This document shows, piece by piece, positions 33,965-43,751 of a stretch of DNA of 57,197 bases. Position numbers and translations under genes: made by a program. The notes below the pieces were generated by a model. That model had not been told where the DNA came from. It worked only from the letters and a program-made list of their open reading frames with translations, and made no database searches. How positions within the stretch are numbered: position 1 is the first letter of the stretch; each line of letters begins with the position of its first letter. Source of the DNA: Lentisphaeria bacterium (lineage in GTDB: Bacteria > Verrucomicrobiota > Lentisphaeria > Victivallales > Victivallaceae); the NCBI GenBank assembly GCA_017456285.1, contig JAFTJQ010000047.1, positions 1-57,197 on the forward strand, in the 5' to 3' direction.

Positions 33965-35368
33965 TCAATCTCCAATCAGAATTACTACAGCTATAATTGT
34001 TAATACAAAGGCGAGAATCAAAAGGAAAATACTTGGGAAATAGGCGAAGAAACCAAGTTTCCGCTCCTTGTAGTCCTCCGGTATTTCAGCTTCTCCACGA
34101 AGCATATAGAGCATCTTGCTCGTCATGCCGAACATGATGATAGTCAGCAATGCGGCAAAAAGCAAGGTTAAACCCAAACTGTAACTAAAGAGCTCAAGCA
34201 GCATAAAAAATTCACTGACAAACAGTACAAACGGGACTCCGCCCATGATTGCCAGCAGACCGAAAAGCCAAATATATCCGCTTACGGGGTGGGACTTCAT
34301 CAACCCTCGAACTTTTGCCAATTCTTTGGTGCCGTATAAACTCAAAATATTACCTGCATTGAGGAACAAGGCACACTTGATAAGCGAGTGTCCGACTAAG
34401 TGAGTATTCATAATGAATTTATCTAATGTCAACGCAATTGCGATAATTCCCATGTTTTCAATTGAGGAGTAGGCAAGCATGCGTTTGAAGTTATCCGCTT
34501 TGAGGATGAATACCGCTGCAATTAAAAGTGATAAAAATCCCATAATTTGCAATAAATTTGAGGAGAAATTGCACAGTTTTTCGATACCTGAATTTTGCAG
34601 AACCCCATAGAAAGAGATGATTGCCGCTAATGCACTGTTAAGCAAAGTTGCCGACAGCAACGCAGAAACGGGGGCAGGGGCTTCGCTGTGGGCATCGGGT
34701 AGCCAGTTATGTACAGGGGCAAGTCCTACTTTGGTGCCGAAGCCGATAATCAAAAACGGAATGGCGATTTTTGCCGCCAGAAGTTTGCTTTCGTCAATTT
34801 GCATTTTGCTGAAATCAAGCACGCCGTTAGTCGCAATTGAGAGAAAAACGATTCCTGCAAAGGCGAGAGAGATACCGATTGAACAGATGAAAACATACTT
34901 CCAACTTGCCTCAAGTGCGTGTTTGGAATTGTGGTGAGAAATCAATAACGCACTCAAAAGGGTCGAGAGTTCAATAAATACCCACATCATACCGATATTA
35001 TCAGAACAAATCGCCATGTCCATCGCTCCGACAAAGCCGATTATTGAGGCGTGATAGAAATTTTGTTTTGCCTCGTAATGGCGTTCTTCAACTCTTTGCA
35101 TGAAGTTCAAATTGTAGATTGCCACCATCAATACAACGACGGCTTCGACCATTAAAATAACCATTTTGTCGTAATTTACTGCTGAATTTATCGGGATTAT
35201 CCAGCCATTCAGGAAGATCGGAGACTTGCTCAAAATCAGAAAAAGGTCAAGCACCAGGAAAAAATGCAATACTGAAAATATCAGAAAAACCGCCGCACCG
35301 TAGAAACTTCTGCGAGTTACAAATGCCAGCAGAGCGAAAAATATCACACCGAATAAGTAGCAATCCAT
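33965..35368 (-). CDS. Ehr-type complex antiporter-like subunit HyfF (NuoN-like)
   Basis: A 467-residue protein with about 12-14 membrane helices. It has the ion-channel residues of the Mrp/NuoN family: MWVFIELSTLLSALL (helix 5 glutamate), FGTKVGLAPVHNWLPDAHSEAP (helix 7 lysine and histidine) and SSIENMGIIAI. It should move protons or sodium across the inner membrane. The ribosome site GAGGT lies in the end of the preceding gene, one base away. It ends four bases before the large-subunit ATG. Confidence 0.9.
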   Translation of the reverse strand: MDCYLFGVIFFALLAFVTRRSFYGAAVFLIFSVLHFFLVLDLFLILSKSPIFLNGWIIPINSAVNYDKMVILMVEAVVVLMVAIYNLNFMQRVEERHYEAKQNFYHASIIGFVGAMDMAICSDNIGMMWVFIELSTLLSALLISHHNSKHALEASWKYVFICSIGISLAFAGIVFLSIATNGVLDFSKMQIDESKLLAAKIAIPFLIIGFGTKVGLAPVHNWLPDAHSEAPAPVSALLSATLLNSALAAIISFYGVLQNSGIEKLCNFSSNLLQIMGFLSLLIAAVFILKADNFKRMLAYSSIENMGIIAIALTLDKFIMNTHLVGHSLIKCALFLNAGNILSLYGTKELAKVRGLMKSHPVSGYIWLFGLLAIMGGVPFVLFVSEFFMLLELFSYSLGLTLLFAALLTIIMFGMTSKMLYMLRGEAEIPEDYKERKLGFFAYFPSIFLLILAFVLTIIAVVILIGD

Positions 35369-35369
35369 A

Positions 35370-36011
35370 TTAATACCTCAAATCTTTCAATTGTTCAATG
35401 CTGTTATCCTTAAACTCAATTCGGATAAGTTTTACCAGAATCCCTGACAAAAGTACCCAGATAAAGGCGTCAAGTGCGACCCCCAAACTTACCATTAAAG
35501 GTAATTCGTGGGCAATTCCCAAAGTCAGGAGGAAAATTCCATTCTCCATAATACAGAAGCCCATAACGTGAGTGATCAACTTTTTGCGGCTGAGAATGAT
35601 GAACATACCGCAGAGAATCAGAGTTATGCCCACCCCGAAAATCAGCATTTTAATCTCTTTAATTGCTATTTGCAGATGATAAGCACCGATCATGCCGATG
35701 ATGATACACCCAATTACGATTAAAAGTGAGAATAAATTCGGCAGATACGGTTCTGCTTCACGTTTCACATGGTGCTGGATGATGACCTTTTTCAGGTAAT
35801 ACGGAACGAAAATCGCTTTGAGCAGCAATGTTTCGATAATCGCTACAATCATGGTAAAAGTTGAACCGTGTTCAACAATCATTAAACTCAAACAGCAGAG
35901 CAATAACCCCTGAAATGATAACATTTTGAGATAGACCTCAAGTCGAGAACTTATCGCTATGCGAAGCAGCGTAAGCAATAGAAGCAGAGAGAGCAAAATT
36001 TCTATTTTCAT
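35370..36011 (-). CDS. Ehr-type complex membrane subunit HyfE
   Basis: A 213-residue, six-helix membrane protein. It matches HyfE in place, length and the NuoK-like stretch (IMENGIFLLTLGIAHELP, with the helix glutamate). HyfE is found only in Hyf-type hydrogenases and related complexes. AAGGTG precedes the ATG. It is one base from hyfF and 28 from hyfC. Confidence 0.85.
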   Translation of the reverse strand: MKIEILLSLLLLLTLLRIAISSRLEVYLKMLSFQGLLLCCLSLMIVEHGSTFTMIVAIIETLLLKAIFVPYYLKKVIIQHHVKREAEPYLPNLFSLLIVIGCIIIGMIGAYHLQIAIKEIKMLIFGVGITLILCGMFIILSRKKLITHVMGFCIMENGIFLLTLGIAHELPLMVSLGVALDAFIWVLLSGILVKLIRIEFKDNSIEQLKDLRY

Positions 36012-36039
36012 TTTATCACCTTATTTTTTTCATCTTATA

Positions 36040-36966
36040 TTAAATTCTTACAAAAATCACACTGATAAGCAGTATCACCGCCAAGCCTGCTGCAAAAAGA
36101 ATGTACTGCTGGACATGCACCATACGCAATCTGGCTTGTACGGATTCGATAATTCCGATGATCACGCTGATTAAAAAAAGTAACAGCAGAAAAAGTCCGC
36201 CGTATATGAAGCAGGATAAATGGGCAAATTCAGAGAGGATAATTGAGCCGATAATTGAACTGAATAGATAAATTTTTAACATCCCTGAATAGATGAAGTA
36301 AGCAAGCGATACCCCCGAATTATCGAGAATCATTACTTCGTGAATCATCGTTAATTCCAAGTGGGTGGTCGGGTCATCAATCGGTACTCGACAGCCCTCA
36401 AGCAGCATGATGACGAAGAGTATGACGCATGCTAAAACCCCGACTGATAAATTGTCAATACTCGGCACTCTGAATGCCCCGAAAATTCCGGCAAAATCAC
36501 AACTGCTCCCGAAAAATGCCAGTGAAACCAGACACATCATCAGAGTCAATTCTCCGGTAATTGAGAATACCAGTTCGCGACTGCTGCCCATTCCCTCAAA
36601 ACTGCTTGCCATTTGCAAAGCATTTACCGCACTGAAAAATCTTGATAGCCCGAATAAATAGACGAAAATCAAAAAATCCATGCTGAAGTTATTAAGCACC
36701 GCTTCACCGGTAATTTGCGGGACAAAAAGTCCTGCCGCAATCAGTGAGCCTAATGCGAAAGCACTTGTGTAATTCATTCTGACAAAAGAACTTATAATTT
36801 CGCCCTTTAAGAAAAGTCGGCGAATATCATAGATTACCTGAAGCACTGACGGCCCCTTGCGTCGAGCAAAAAAAGCTTTTACCTTTTTAATTACTCCGAC
36901 CATCAGCAGCGGAGCAAAAATCATCAGCAGAATATTGAAAAAGATATTGCAAAGTGTATTAATCAT
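36040..36966 (-). CDS. Ehr-type complex membrane subunit HyfC (NuoH/HycD-like)
   Basis: A 308-residue protein with about eight membrane helices, the NuoH-like heel that joins the soluble and membrane arms. It has ARRKGPSVLQVIYDIRRL near the N-terminus and EGCRVPIDDPTTHLELTMIHEVM, which is a HycD/NuoH signature with acidic residues near the quinone/proton path. The ATG follows an AGGAAGGA box. It lies second in the operon, 24 bases after hyfB. Confidence 0.92.
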   Translation of the reverse strand: MINTLCNIFFNILLMIFAPLLMVGVIKKVKAFFARRKGPSVLQVIYDIRRLFLKGEIISSFVRMNYTSAFALGSLIAAGLFVPQITGEAVLNNFSMDFLIFVYLFGLSRFFSAVNALQMASSFEGMGSSRELVFSITGELTLMMCLVSLAFFGSSCDFAGIFGAFRVPSIDNLSVGVLACVILFVIMLLEGCRVPIDDPTTHLELTMIHEVMILDNSGVSLAYFIYSGMLKIYLFSSIIGSIILSEFAHLSCFIYGGLFLLLLFLISVIIGIIESVQARLRMVHVQQYILFAAGLAVILLISVIFVRI

Positions 36967-36990
36967 TTCTACAAGTTCCTTCCTCTCTAA

Positions 36991-38901
36991 TTAACTCAAA
37001 ATTGCATAAATAAGCACGATTACGAAAAATAAAACACTTATCCACAAATACCGCTGCATAACTCCGGATTGAAGCACTTGAAGCAACTCAAGTTTATGGA
37101 GCAAATAGCCGCAAACTTTCGCTAAAATTCCGTCACGGATAACCTCTTTGGTTGCATAATCATGGTCAAATGACTGCGGATAAAGTTCTTTTATATCGAT
37201 ACCTTTTTCCTTGCGGATAAAAATTTTATCCAAAAGCCAGAGCAGTGATAAACTCAATGAGTCGCCGTTGTATTCGAGTTTCGGATTGAATTTCTCGTAA
37301 CCGCAACCCCAAGTGCTTTCGGTATTGACTACACTGCGTTTTCTTAAAAGCATTTTCCGCAAGCAAAGAACAATCAAAATTACTCCCATTGTGCTGATAC
37401 TTAAAATTGATAAGTCGGTGGCAGTTTTAAGTATTTCAGCTCCTTTTTTGATTGGAATTGTATCGAAAATCAGGCAATAAAGTATCGGGAAAATACCGAA
37501 AATTACACATAAAAATGAGATTAAATTACACGCAAAAACGGTGTGGAAATTCTCGGCGTTTTCGTCAATTTCAGTAAATTCGCTCCTGCTCGCACCGAGA
37601 AAGGTCATTGCATAGAATTTGACAAATACAAACAGACTTAATGCCCCGACCATGCCGAGCAGAACAAAAATAATCATGCCGATAATTTGCTGTGAAAGTG
37701 TACTTTCTTTGTTGATAAATAGTTGCAATGCAGCATAATAGATAAAAAATTTCCCGACAAATCCATTAATTGTCGGCACTGCGGAAAGTCCTAAAGAACC
37801 AATCAGCATATTACGCATGGTTGATTTAAGCAAGTGGGCAATTCCGCCGAGTTTATTCAAATTAGTTTCGCCGACGGCGTTTTTGACCGTATCGGTGGTA
37901 TAGAAAAGCAATGCTTTGAGAAGTGAGTGATTGGCAAGGTGGATGAAGCAGCCGCATACCGCACAAATCCTGATTGTTTCGTTGGAGCTTAATAGGTAAA
38001 TTCCGATTGCCGTTGCGATAATTCCCATATTTTCCATACTGCTTGAGGCAAGAACTTTTTTCATTTTTCTCTGGCTCAAAGCCCAGATAACTCCGTAAAC
38101 TGCACTTATCAAGCCGACAATGATCAGGATATAGCCGGCAATTACACTGTGATTAGGAAATGTCAGGCAGCTTTTCCAGAGTCCGTAAACTCCCATATTG
38201 ATCATTACTCCTGCGGTCAAAGCGGCACTTGCACCGGGGAGTGCATCGTATCCGTCAGCCATATAGAAGTGCCCCGGGAAAAATCCGAGTTTAATGCCGA
38301 ATCCTGCAATGAGAGCAACGAGGGCGAATAAACTATTATAGGGAGCGGCGAAAATTCCCAGCATCAAAAAAATTGCTGAAATATGCATTGCAATGAAATA
38401 AATTAAGGATTTTTCACGCAATCTTACTTCATTGCCGTTAAAAATCATTAGCAAAAATGAGGCAAGCGACATGATTTCCCAGATCAGCATGAAAAATAAT
38501 CCGCAACTTAAACTTTTCACAATCGGCAGGGTCGGAATTAAAAGCAGTGTGGAGACAAATAATCCCAAAATTGCATAATATGCCCGATATTGTTGCTCCA
38601 ATGCCCTTTTTACTTTTGCCAATCCCATGTTGTAAATGGCAAAAAATATAATTCCTAAACTGTTGAGCCCCAAAAAGAAGCGATTATCGATATTAAATTC
38701 AAATGATAAGTTCTGTACAGTCAATGGATTTAAAGAAGTTGAATTGATGCTTAAATAAAGTCCTGCAAAGCCGCTGATAATGGTGAGAGTGCCGAAAACT
38801 TTTGCCCGCATTTTTTGAGGAAGAGCGGCTGAAATTGTGCCTGCTGTGACGGGCAGAAAAATTGCGACGATGAATAAAATTAATAGTATTTCTAAATTCA
38901 T
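36991..38901 (-). CDS. Ehr-type complex antiporter-like subunit HyfB (NuoL-like)
   Basis: A 636-residue protein, first in the operon, with about 16 membrane helices including a C-terminal extra helix. It shows MLIWEIMSLASFLLM (helix 5 glutamate), FGIKLGFFPGHFYMADGYDALPG (lysine and histidine path) and SSMENMGIIATAIG. The extended C-terminus holds a soluble segment (STWGCGYEKFNPKLEYNGDSLS) typical of HyfB/HycC. Together with HyfF it supplies two antiporter-like channels. GAGG precedes the ATG at 11 bases. Confidence 0.92.
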   Translation of the reverse strand: MNLEILLILFIVAIFLPVTAGTISAALPQKMRAKVFGTLTIISGFAGLYLSINSTSLNPLTVQNLSFEFNIDNRFFLGLNSLGIIFFAIYNMGLAKVKRALEQQYRAYYAILGLFVSTLLLIPTLPIVKSLSCGLFFMLIWEIMSLASFLLMIFNGNEVRLREKSLIYFIAMHISAIFLMLGIFAAPYNSLFALVALIAGFGIKLGFFPGHFYMADGYDALPGASAALTAGVMINMGVYGLWKSCLTFPNHSVIAGYILIIVGLISAVYGVIWALSQRKMKKVLASSSMENMGIIATAIGIYLLSSNETIRICAVCGCFIHLANHSLLKALLFYTTDTVKNAVGETNLNKLGGIAHLLKSTMRNMLIGSLGLSAVPTINGFVGKFFIYYAALQLFINKESTLSQQIIGMIIFVLLGMVGALSLFVFVKFYAMTFLGASRSEFTEIDENAENFHTVFACNLISFLCVIFGIFPILYCLIFDTIPIKKGAEILKTATDLSILSISTMGVILIVLCLRKMLLRKRSVVNTESTWGCGYEKFNPKLEYNGDSLSLSLLWLLDKIFIRKEKGIDIKELYPQSFDHDYATKEVIRDGILAKVCGYLLHKLELLQVLQSGVMQRYLWISVLFFVIVLIYAILS

Positions 38902-38944
38902 AGTAAAAAACCTCGTTGATTGATTTTTAAAAAATTACCCTATT

Positions 38945-38972
38945 AATTTACCACATTTTTTAAATTTTTCAA
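38945..38972 (-). promoter_or_regulatory. Putative promoter of the Ehr-type operon
   Basis: On the minus strand TTGAAA (38972-38967), 16 bases, TAAATT (38950-38945), preceded by TGTGG. It would drive the seven genes down to 30600. Confidence 0.55.
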
Positions 38973-38990
38973 AAAAAAATCAAAAAATAA

Positions 38991-39019
38991 TTGCGAAATC
39001 ATCATTTTTGTGTTATATT
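38991..39019 (+). promoter_or_regulatory. Putative ftsQ promoter
   Basis: TTGCGA (38991-38996), 17 bases, TATATT (39014-39019). It is back-to-back with the Ehr operon promoter. Confidence 0.5.
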
Positions 39020-39071
39020 GTCATAATTAAGTTTTTTTATATCCTATCCCTAAACTTATTGAAAAATTGAA

Positions 39072-39878
39072 ATGAAAAGCAAAAAAGAGAAAAAAAGCGA
39101 AAATAAATCTAAAACTGCTGTCGATTTCAAAACAAAATTGGCAGTATTCCTGACCCTTGCAATTATTGTAATAGGTGGGATTGTTTTCGGCTCAGTTTTC
39201 CTTTATCACCAAATTTTCACCGAAAATCCCAGATTTAATTTGTCAAAACTCATCGTTGAGAGCAATGGTTACTGGAATAATAAAAATAATGAATTACTGC
39301 GTTTAACTGATTTGAAATTGCATAAAGACAATATCTGGAAGTTGTCGCTGAGTTCGTTGCGGAAGAAAGTTTTACTCCTCCCCGGAGTCGAAAATTGTGA
39401 TGTTATCAGAGTTATCCCTGATACGATCCAATTCATTATTACTGAACGGATTCCGAGAGCGCAATTAGCTGAATTTCGTGCCGTTATGGTTGATAGCGAC
39501 ACCTATGCTATCCCGACTGCCGTAGCGATGAAAACTAATGGGAAATTGCCGTTTATCATGGGTTTAGATCCCAAGTTGGAAATTAAAGTAAATCAAAAAA
39601 TTCCTGAATTGGAATTTGCTATGTTCCTGATAATGAAAACAATTCGTGATTTTTCAGAGTTTGAAATTATCGCAATCAATGTGGAGAATCCTGATTATTA
39701 CACTCTTTACTTGCGTTACAACGGCGGCAAGCGAAAAATGGTAATAATGCCGGTAAATTATCAGGATGTCGATATTAAATTCATTGCTTTGCGAACCGCT
39801 ATGAGTCAAGCGGAAATAAAAAACGTCGAATATCGGGTTTTTGATTTGAGCTTCAAAGATCGAGTCGTTTGTAAGTAA
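39072..39878 (+). CDS. ftsQ: FtsQ/DivIB-like cell-division protein
   Basis: A 268-residue protein with a charged cytoplasmic start (lysine-rich, 1-22), one membrane helix (about 24-50) and a periplasmic POTRA-like domain (about 55-130; NNELLRL, LPGVENCDVIRVIPDTIQFIITER). This is the FtsQ layout, though identity between family members is always low. It would link the divisome to the cell wall. It is outside any dcw cluster: no ftsA, ftsZ or mur gene adjoins it, and murG is also alone at 17665. No good ribosome site was seen. Confidence 0.75.
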   Translation: MKSKKEKKSENKSKTAVDFKTKLAVFLTLAIIVIGGIVFGSVFLYHQIFTENPRFNLSKLIVESNGYWNNKNNELLRLTDLKLHKDNIWKLSLSSLRKKVLLLPGVENCDVIRVIPDTIQFIITERIPRAQLAEFRAVMVDSDTYAIPTAVAMKTNGKLPFIMGLDPKLEIKVNQKIPELEFAMFLIMKTIRDFSEFEIIAINVENPDYYTLYLRYNGGKRKMVIMPVNYQDVDIKFIALRTAMSQAEIKNVEYRVFDLSFKDRVVCK

Positions 39879-39898
39879 TTCAGAGTAAATAAGATAAC

Positions 39899-41617
39899 TT
39901 ATTTGAAATACGCCAGAATTGAACGGCGGGTGATCAGATTTTTAGCATTCGGTATTTCAGTTGAAGCAGTTTTTTCCGTACAATAGAATTTTGATGTTTT
40001 GCTTACCGGCAGATACTCTATCCACGGCACTTGAACATTATGAATACGCCCGTCATTTCCCCATACTTTGACATTGGCAATGCGGTTTACGCCGCGGTAT
40101 CCGTAAGCAGTAACTTGAATTTCCGAAGACCCGTCGTCTAAATGGGTACAGGTGGTTTTCAAAATATTTTTCGTAATGCAGTCAGGGTGTTTGAAATAGT
40201 TGTCGCCGTAGAAATTAGCAATTGCTTCATGCTCCCAAAAGCAACTTTTGAAGTGGGTTTGGCGATTGTAAATTGAGGCGGTAGTTCTCGTTTGCTGATA
40301 CAACGGAATACTTAAAAGCGGTGCGAGAGCGAAATAACTTGAACGGAAAAAATCCTCATTAAATCTTTGAAAAAAATCGCTCGCTTCATCAACATTATAG
40401 AATTTGAACTGTTGTGGGTCGGTATTGAAATTGGTGTTATTCAAATGGTCAGAGAAAATCGCATTGATTTTACCGAGTTTGTGAAAAGAAAAATCATCCC
40501 CGAATCCGATTTCTTTGTCATTAAGCAATCGCACCATCTGCTGTTGGGCAAGCGGAGTAAAAAGCAATCGGAATGCCACAGCATCATTGCGATCAGTTGC
40601 ATGGAAAAGTATTTCAAAATCATGGTTACTCATGAGGGTATAGGGTAAATCATCATCCAAATTGCGAGATAATTTTTTTAGTTTTTTGAGTTCACTTTTC
40701 TTTTTCAGAGAGTTGAAAAAGCCATCTTCCAAACCTGAAAGTTCAGAGGGATTTCTGGAAAATCGCAAATTAGGTGCGGCATCATTGCCGTAGAGCAGCA
40801 ATTTGACATCGCGGTAAAATGGTTTAGGTGCGTTATAAGTGGCTACCAAAGTTTGGGTGTGGTGAACTGTACGCATTTTGCCGTCAGAACCACGAACTCG
40901 GCTCGTCCAATGAATTACTTTTGTCCCCTTATAAGTTTCAGTTCCCCACTCCATTGTGCGGAGATTGCCGAAAACAAAAGGATTATCATTGATAACTCCG
41001 CTGTGTGAAGCGATGACTGATTTATCGTTATTGAAACTGTCATCCCAGTCAAAAGAGTGATACAAGTCCAAAAGTCTGCATTCTGTAAAGTAGGGGTCAA
41101 ACTCCAATCTCGGTACGGTTTGACGGATTAAATTTGCGGTAATATGCCAATCAAAAAGTTTATTTAACGGCTCCATTTGTCGCCATGCTTCTTCGACTTG
41201 ATGACTGATAATGACGGTCAGTTCGGCAATTTTCTGTTTCAAAAAATTTTGTTTCGGCACGATAACGGCAAAAATTATTATCAGGGATGAAGCGACACTG
41301 ATTAAACCGCCGAGAATGCACTTGAGTTTGAGATCTTCTGCAAGTTCACCGAAAGCTCCTGCCAATAAGGCAATTATGCCAGCAATAGTGATTATTATCA
41401 GTATGGTCAAAAAACACGATGCCGAGGAATTTTTGTTTTGATACTCACTTAATTCGGCACGATTGTCGGTAATTTTTTCATTTAATGCTCTATTCGCCTC
41501 TAAATCGACTTCGGATTGAGTCAGAAGTTCTTGAAATTTCGCACGAGTATTCTCGGCAAATTTGTCTTTGAACTCATCCCGATAGCGACTCAGCGGCTCA
41601 TAAATGTCTTCAATCAA
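39899..41617 (-). CDS. Unrecognised membrane protein coupled to LemA
   Basis: A 572-residue protein of unknown family. Residues 1-60 are charged and helical. Two membrane helices lie at about 66-88 and 96-118, and a large soluble domain fills the rest, with DPYFTECRLLDLYHSFDWD and a late beta-rich section. It starts at TTG, overlapping the lemA stop as TTGA, with GAGG seven bases upstream; no ATG gives a full-length protein. LemA genes are often paired with a large membrane protein such as DUF3137 members, and this may be a distant one. The soluble side may be a binding platform. A small hairpin overlaps its stop codon. Confidence 0.75.
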   Translation of the reverse strand: MIEDIYEPLSRYRDEFKDKFAENTRAKFQELLTQSEVDLEANRALNEKITDNRAELSEYQNKNSSASCFLTILIIITIAGIIALLAGAFGELAEDLKLKCILGGLISVASSLIIIFAVIVPKQNFLKQKIAELTVIISHQVEEAWRQMEPLNKLFDWHITANLIRQTVPRLEFDPYFTECRLLDLYHSFDWDDSFNNDKSVIASHSGVINDNPFVFGNLRTMEWGTETYKGTKVIHWTSRVRGSDGKMRTVHHTQTLVATYNAPKPFYRDVKLLLYGNDAAPNLRFSRNPSELSGLEDGFFNSLKKKSELKKLKKLSRNLDDDLPYTLMSNHDFEILFHATDRNDAVAFRLLFTPLAQQQMVRLLNDKEIGFGDDFSFHKLGKINAIFSDHLNNTNFNTDPQQFKFYNVDEASDFFQRFNEDFFRSSYFALAPLLSIPLYQQTRTTASIYNRQTHFKSCFWEHEAIANFYGDNYFKHPDCITKNILKTTCTHLDDGSSEIQVTAYGYRGVNRIANVKVWGNDGRIHNVQVPWIEYLPVSKTSKFYCTEKTASTEIPNAKNLITRRSILAYFK

Positions 41618-42276
41618 AAGAATACCTCACGGGCTTTTGCTTTGATTTCTGCTGATGCGGTAAAAGGTATTCTGGTGGTGTATCCGGCTCGTGATGCAAC
41701 AATCATTTTAGTCGGCCAATCAAAAATATCGCTATTCCATTGATTGACGGTATCATTGTACAAAGCACGGGCAGCGGTAATTTCTTTCTGGAGATAGCTG
41801 TTTTGCTGAATCGCATCGGCGATTGCGGCGTGAGATTTCAATTCGGGGTAAGCCTCAACTTGCGGAAATAATCTGCCGAATGCAGTATCCAAATCACGAG
41901 CGACGGCAATTCGGTCGGCATCGGGATTTACACCGCTTCGGAAAGCGGCGACGCTTTTCATTACATCCTTGTCCATATCGACAGCTTTTTCAAGCAATTT
42001 TGCAAGATTCTGCAAAATAACGACTCTCTGTTCGAGAAAATTATCAATCTGTGAGGCATCGGCTTGAATTTTTTGCTGGAGTTTTCGGAAATAATTTGCG
42101 GCATTAATTTTCATAAAAAGGAAGATTACGCCCGGGATAATTCCGCAACACCAAAGTAAAATTTCAAACAAAACTGAACCGAACCCGGTTTTGGCAGGAA
42201 GTTGTTTCTCAATTACATTAATGTCTCTGCCGGCACTGTTGGTGTAATCAGTAAGTTCATCAAGTTCATTAGCCAT
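41614..42276 (-). CDS. LemA family protein
   Basis: A 220-residue protein. One membrane helix (about 32-55) is followed by the long LemA helical bundle with QIDNFLEQRVVILQNLAKLL and AYPELKSHAAI, the family hallmarks. Its exact role is unknown; LemA proteins sit in the inner membrane and are tied to envelope stress. The start has AAAGGAGC upstream. It comes first in a two-gene unit with the TTG-started membrane protein. Confidence 0.88.
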   Translation of the reverse strand: MANELDELTDYTNSAGRDINVIEKQLPAKTGFGSVLFEILLWCCGIIPGVIFLFMKINAANYFRKLQQKIQADASQIDNFLEQRVVILQNLAKLLEKAVDMDKDVMKSVAAFRSGVNPDADRIAVARDLDTAFGRLFPQVEAYPELKSHAAIADAIQQNSYLQKEITAARALYNDTVNQWNSDIFDWPTKMIVASRAGYTTRIPFTASAEIKAKAREVFF

Positions 42277-42458
42277 AGTTTATGCTCCTTTGTTAGTTGT
42301 TGATTTTATTGTTAAGCAGTCATTGTATAAGTTATAATAATTTTTTGTTTTTGCAAATAAAAATCAATATTTTTTTCAAAACTTTTTTTGATAAATTCTC
42401 TATACATGGGGAAAAAGCAAAAATGTCTAAAAAAATGCAAAATTAATTGATTTTTAAT

Positions 42459-42486
42459 TTGCTTTTTTCACTTTGAAATTTATATT
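42459..42486 (+). promoter_or_regulatory. Putative promoter of LysM lipoprotein operon
   Basis: TTGCTT (42459-42464), 16 bases, TATATT (42481-42486), about 65 bases before the first gene. The remaining AT-rich spacer from 42277 to 42458 holds no further feature I can name. Confidence 0.5.
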
Positions 42487-42559
42487 TATTATAATTATTT
42501 TTTATTGTGCAAACAAAAAACTATTAATTAATATATAAAACGCTCAGGAGCAATGACTT

Positions 42560-43729
42560 ATGAAAATTGAAGCACGAATCGGTATTTTGGGAATGGCAGC
42601 AGTTTCTGCTGCGGTAATTTTAAGCGGCTGCAATGGCCCGACAATTATGGAAAATCGCGAAGGAGTTCCTTCCGCGGTAAGAGAACTCGGATTTCAGAAA
42701 GATACTGCAATCCCCGGCGGCACTATGCAGGAGAGCGTATATGCTCCGACTGCGTTTGAAAATAATAGTGCCGATAGTTTTGCAGACAATTCCGTTGCTG
42801 AAAATACTCCGGCAAGCGTGGATAATAATAATGCTGCTAAAAACGATTCTGCCGAAGTTGAATTCCCCCGCATGGAGGATATGTCTAAAAAAACCGTCGG
42901 TCCGAAAGTTGAAAGCAAAACCACCAAAGTTACTGCTTCAGGCGAGTATTATGTAGTAGCAAAGGGCGATTCGATCGGTTCTATTGCTAAAAAATTCAAG
43001 GTCAAAAAATCTGCTTTGATTGCAGTAAATAACATCACTAATCCCAATTTGATTCGTACCGGTCAGAAGTTGAAATTGCCCAAAGGCGCTCAAGTTTCTG
43101 CTCGCGGCAACAACAATAATAATACCCAAAATGCAACCGTCGTTTCAAGTGATTTGGTAGTTAATGGCTTGTACATTGTCAAGCCTAATGACTCAATCAG
43201 CAGAATCGCTAAAAAGTTGAAAATTACTCGCGCTTCTTTGATGCAGGCAAATAATTTGAATGAAAACAGTATTTTGCACCCCGGTCAGAAATTGGTAGTG
43301 CCGAATGCTAAAGGTGCGGAAGTGAATGTTGTTGACACTAATACAACTACTCCGGCAACTCCGGCTGAGCAAGGCGGAAGCGGTGCTGATATTGAGGAGT
43401 TGATCAAGGAACTTAATGATGAAACCGTTAAGAATTCCGAAACTGCAACCACTGTCGCAAATGAGGGTGAAGCAGTAGTTCAGGAGGCAAAAGAAGCTGC
43501 TGAGGATGCGGTCGAAACTGTTCCGACCCAAGTTGAAACAACCGTAACTGATGCTGCTGAAGCAGAGGATTCTTCTGCTGTCATTACCACAACTGAAGAT
43601 ATCACTGTTGCAGAGTTATGCAAAAAACACAATTTGAATTTGGCAGAGACCAAATTGATGAATTCTTATGCTACCGATGATACAGTTATCCCTGCCGGAA
43701 AGACAGTTATTGTAGTACGCAACAAATAA
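42560..43729 (+). CDS. LysM-domain lipoprotein
   Basis: A 389-residue exported lipoprotein. The signal peptide ends in LSGC with lipidated C24. After a low-complexity N/A/E linker come two full LysM domains (about 130-175 and 200-248), a second A/E/T-rich linker and a third, weaker LysM at the C-terminus (ITVAELCKKHNLN...). LysM binds the glycan of peptidoglycan, so the protein ties the outer or inner membrane to the wall. AGGAG precedes the ATG by nine bases. It is first in a unit with a TPR-like protein and a double PilT ATPase. Confidence 0.9.
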   Translation: MKIEARIGILGMAAVSAAVILSGCNGPTIMENREGVPSAVRELGFQKDTAIPGGTMQESVYAPTAFENNSADSFADNSVAENTPASVDNNNAAKNDSAEVEFPRMEDMSKKTVGPKVESKTTKVTASGEYYVVAKGDSIGSIAKKFKVKKSALIAVNNITNPNLIRTGQKLKLPKGAQVSARGNNNNNTQNATVVSSDLVVNGLYIVKPNDSISRIAKKLKITRASLMQANNLNENSILHPGQKLVVPNAKGAEVNVVDTNTTTPATPAEQGGSGADIEELIKELNDETVKNSETATTVANEGEAVVQEAKEAAEDAVETVPTQVETTVTDAAEAEDSSAVITTTEDITVAELCKKHNLNLAETKLMNSYATDDTVIPAGKTVIVVRNK

Positions 43730-43751
43730 GATTTTTTGAATTTGTTACACA

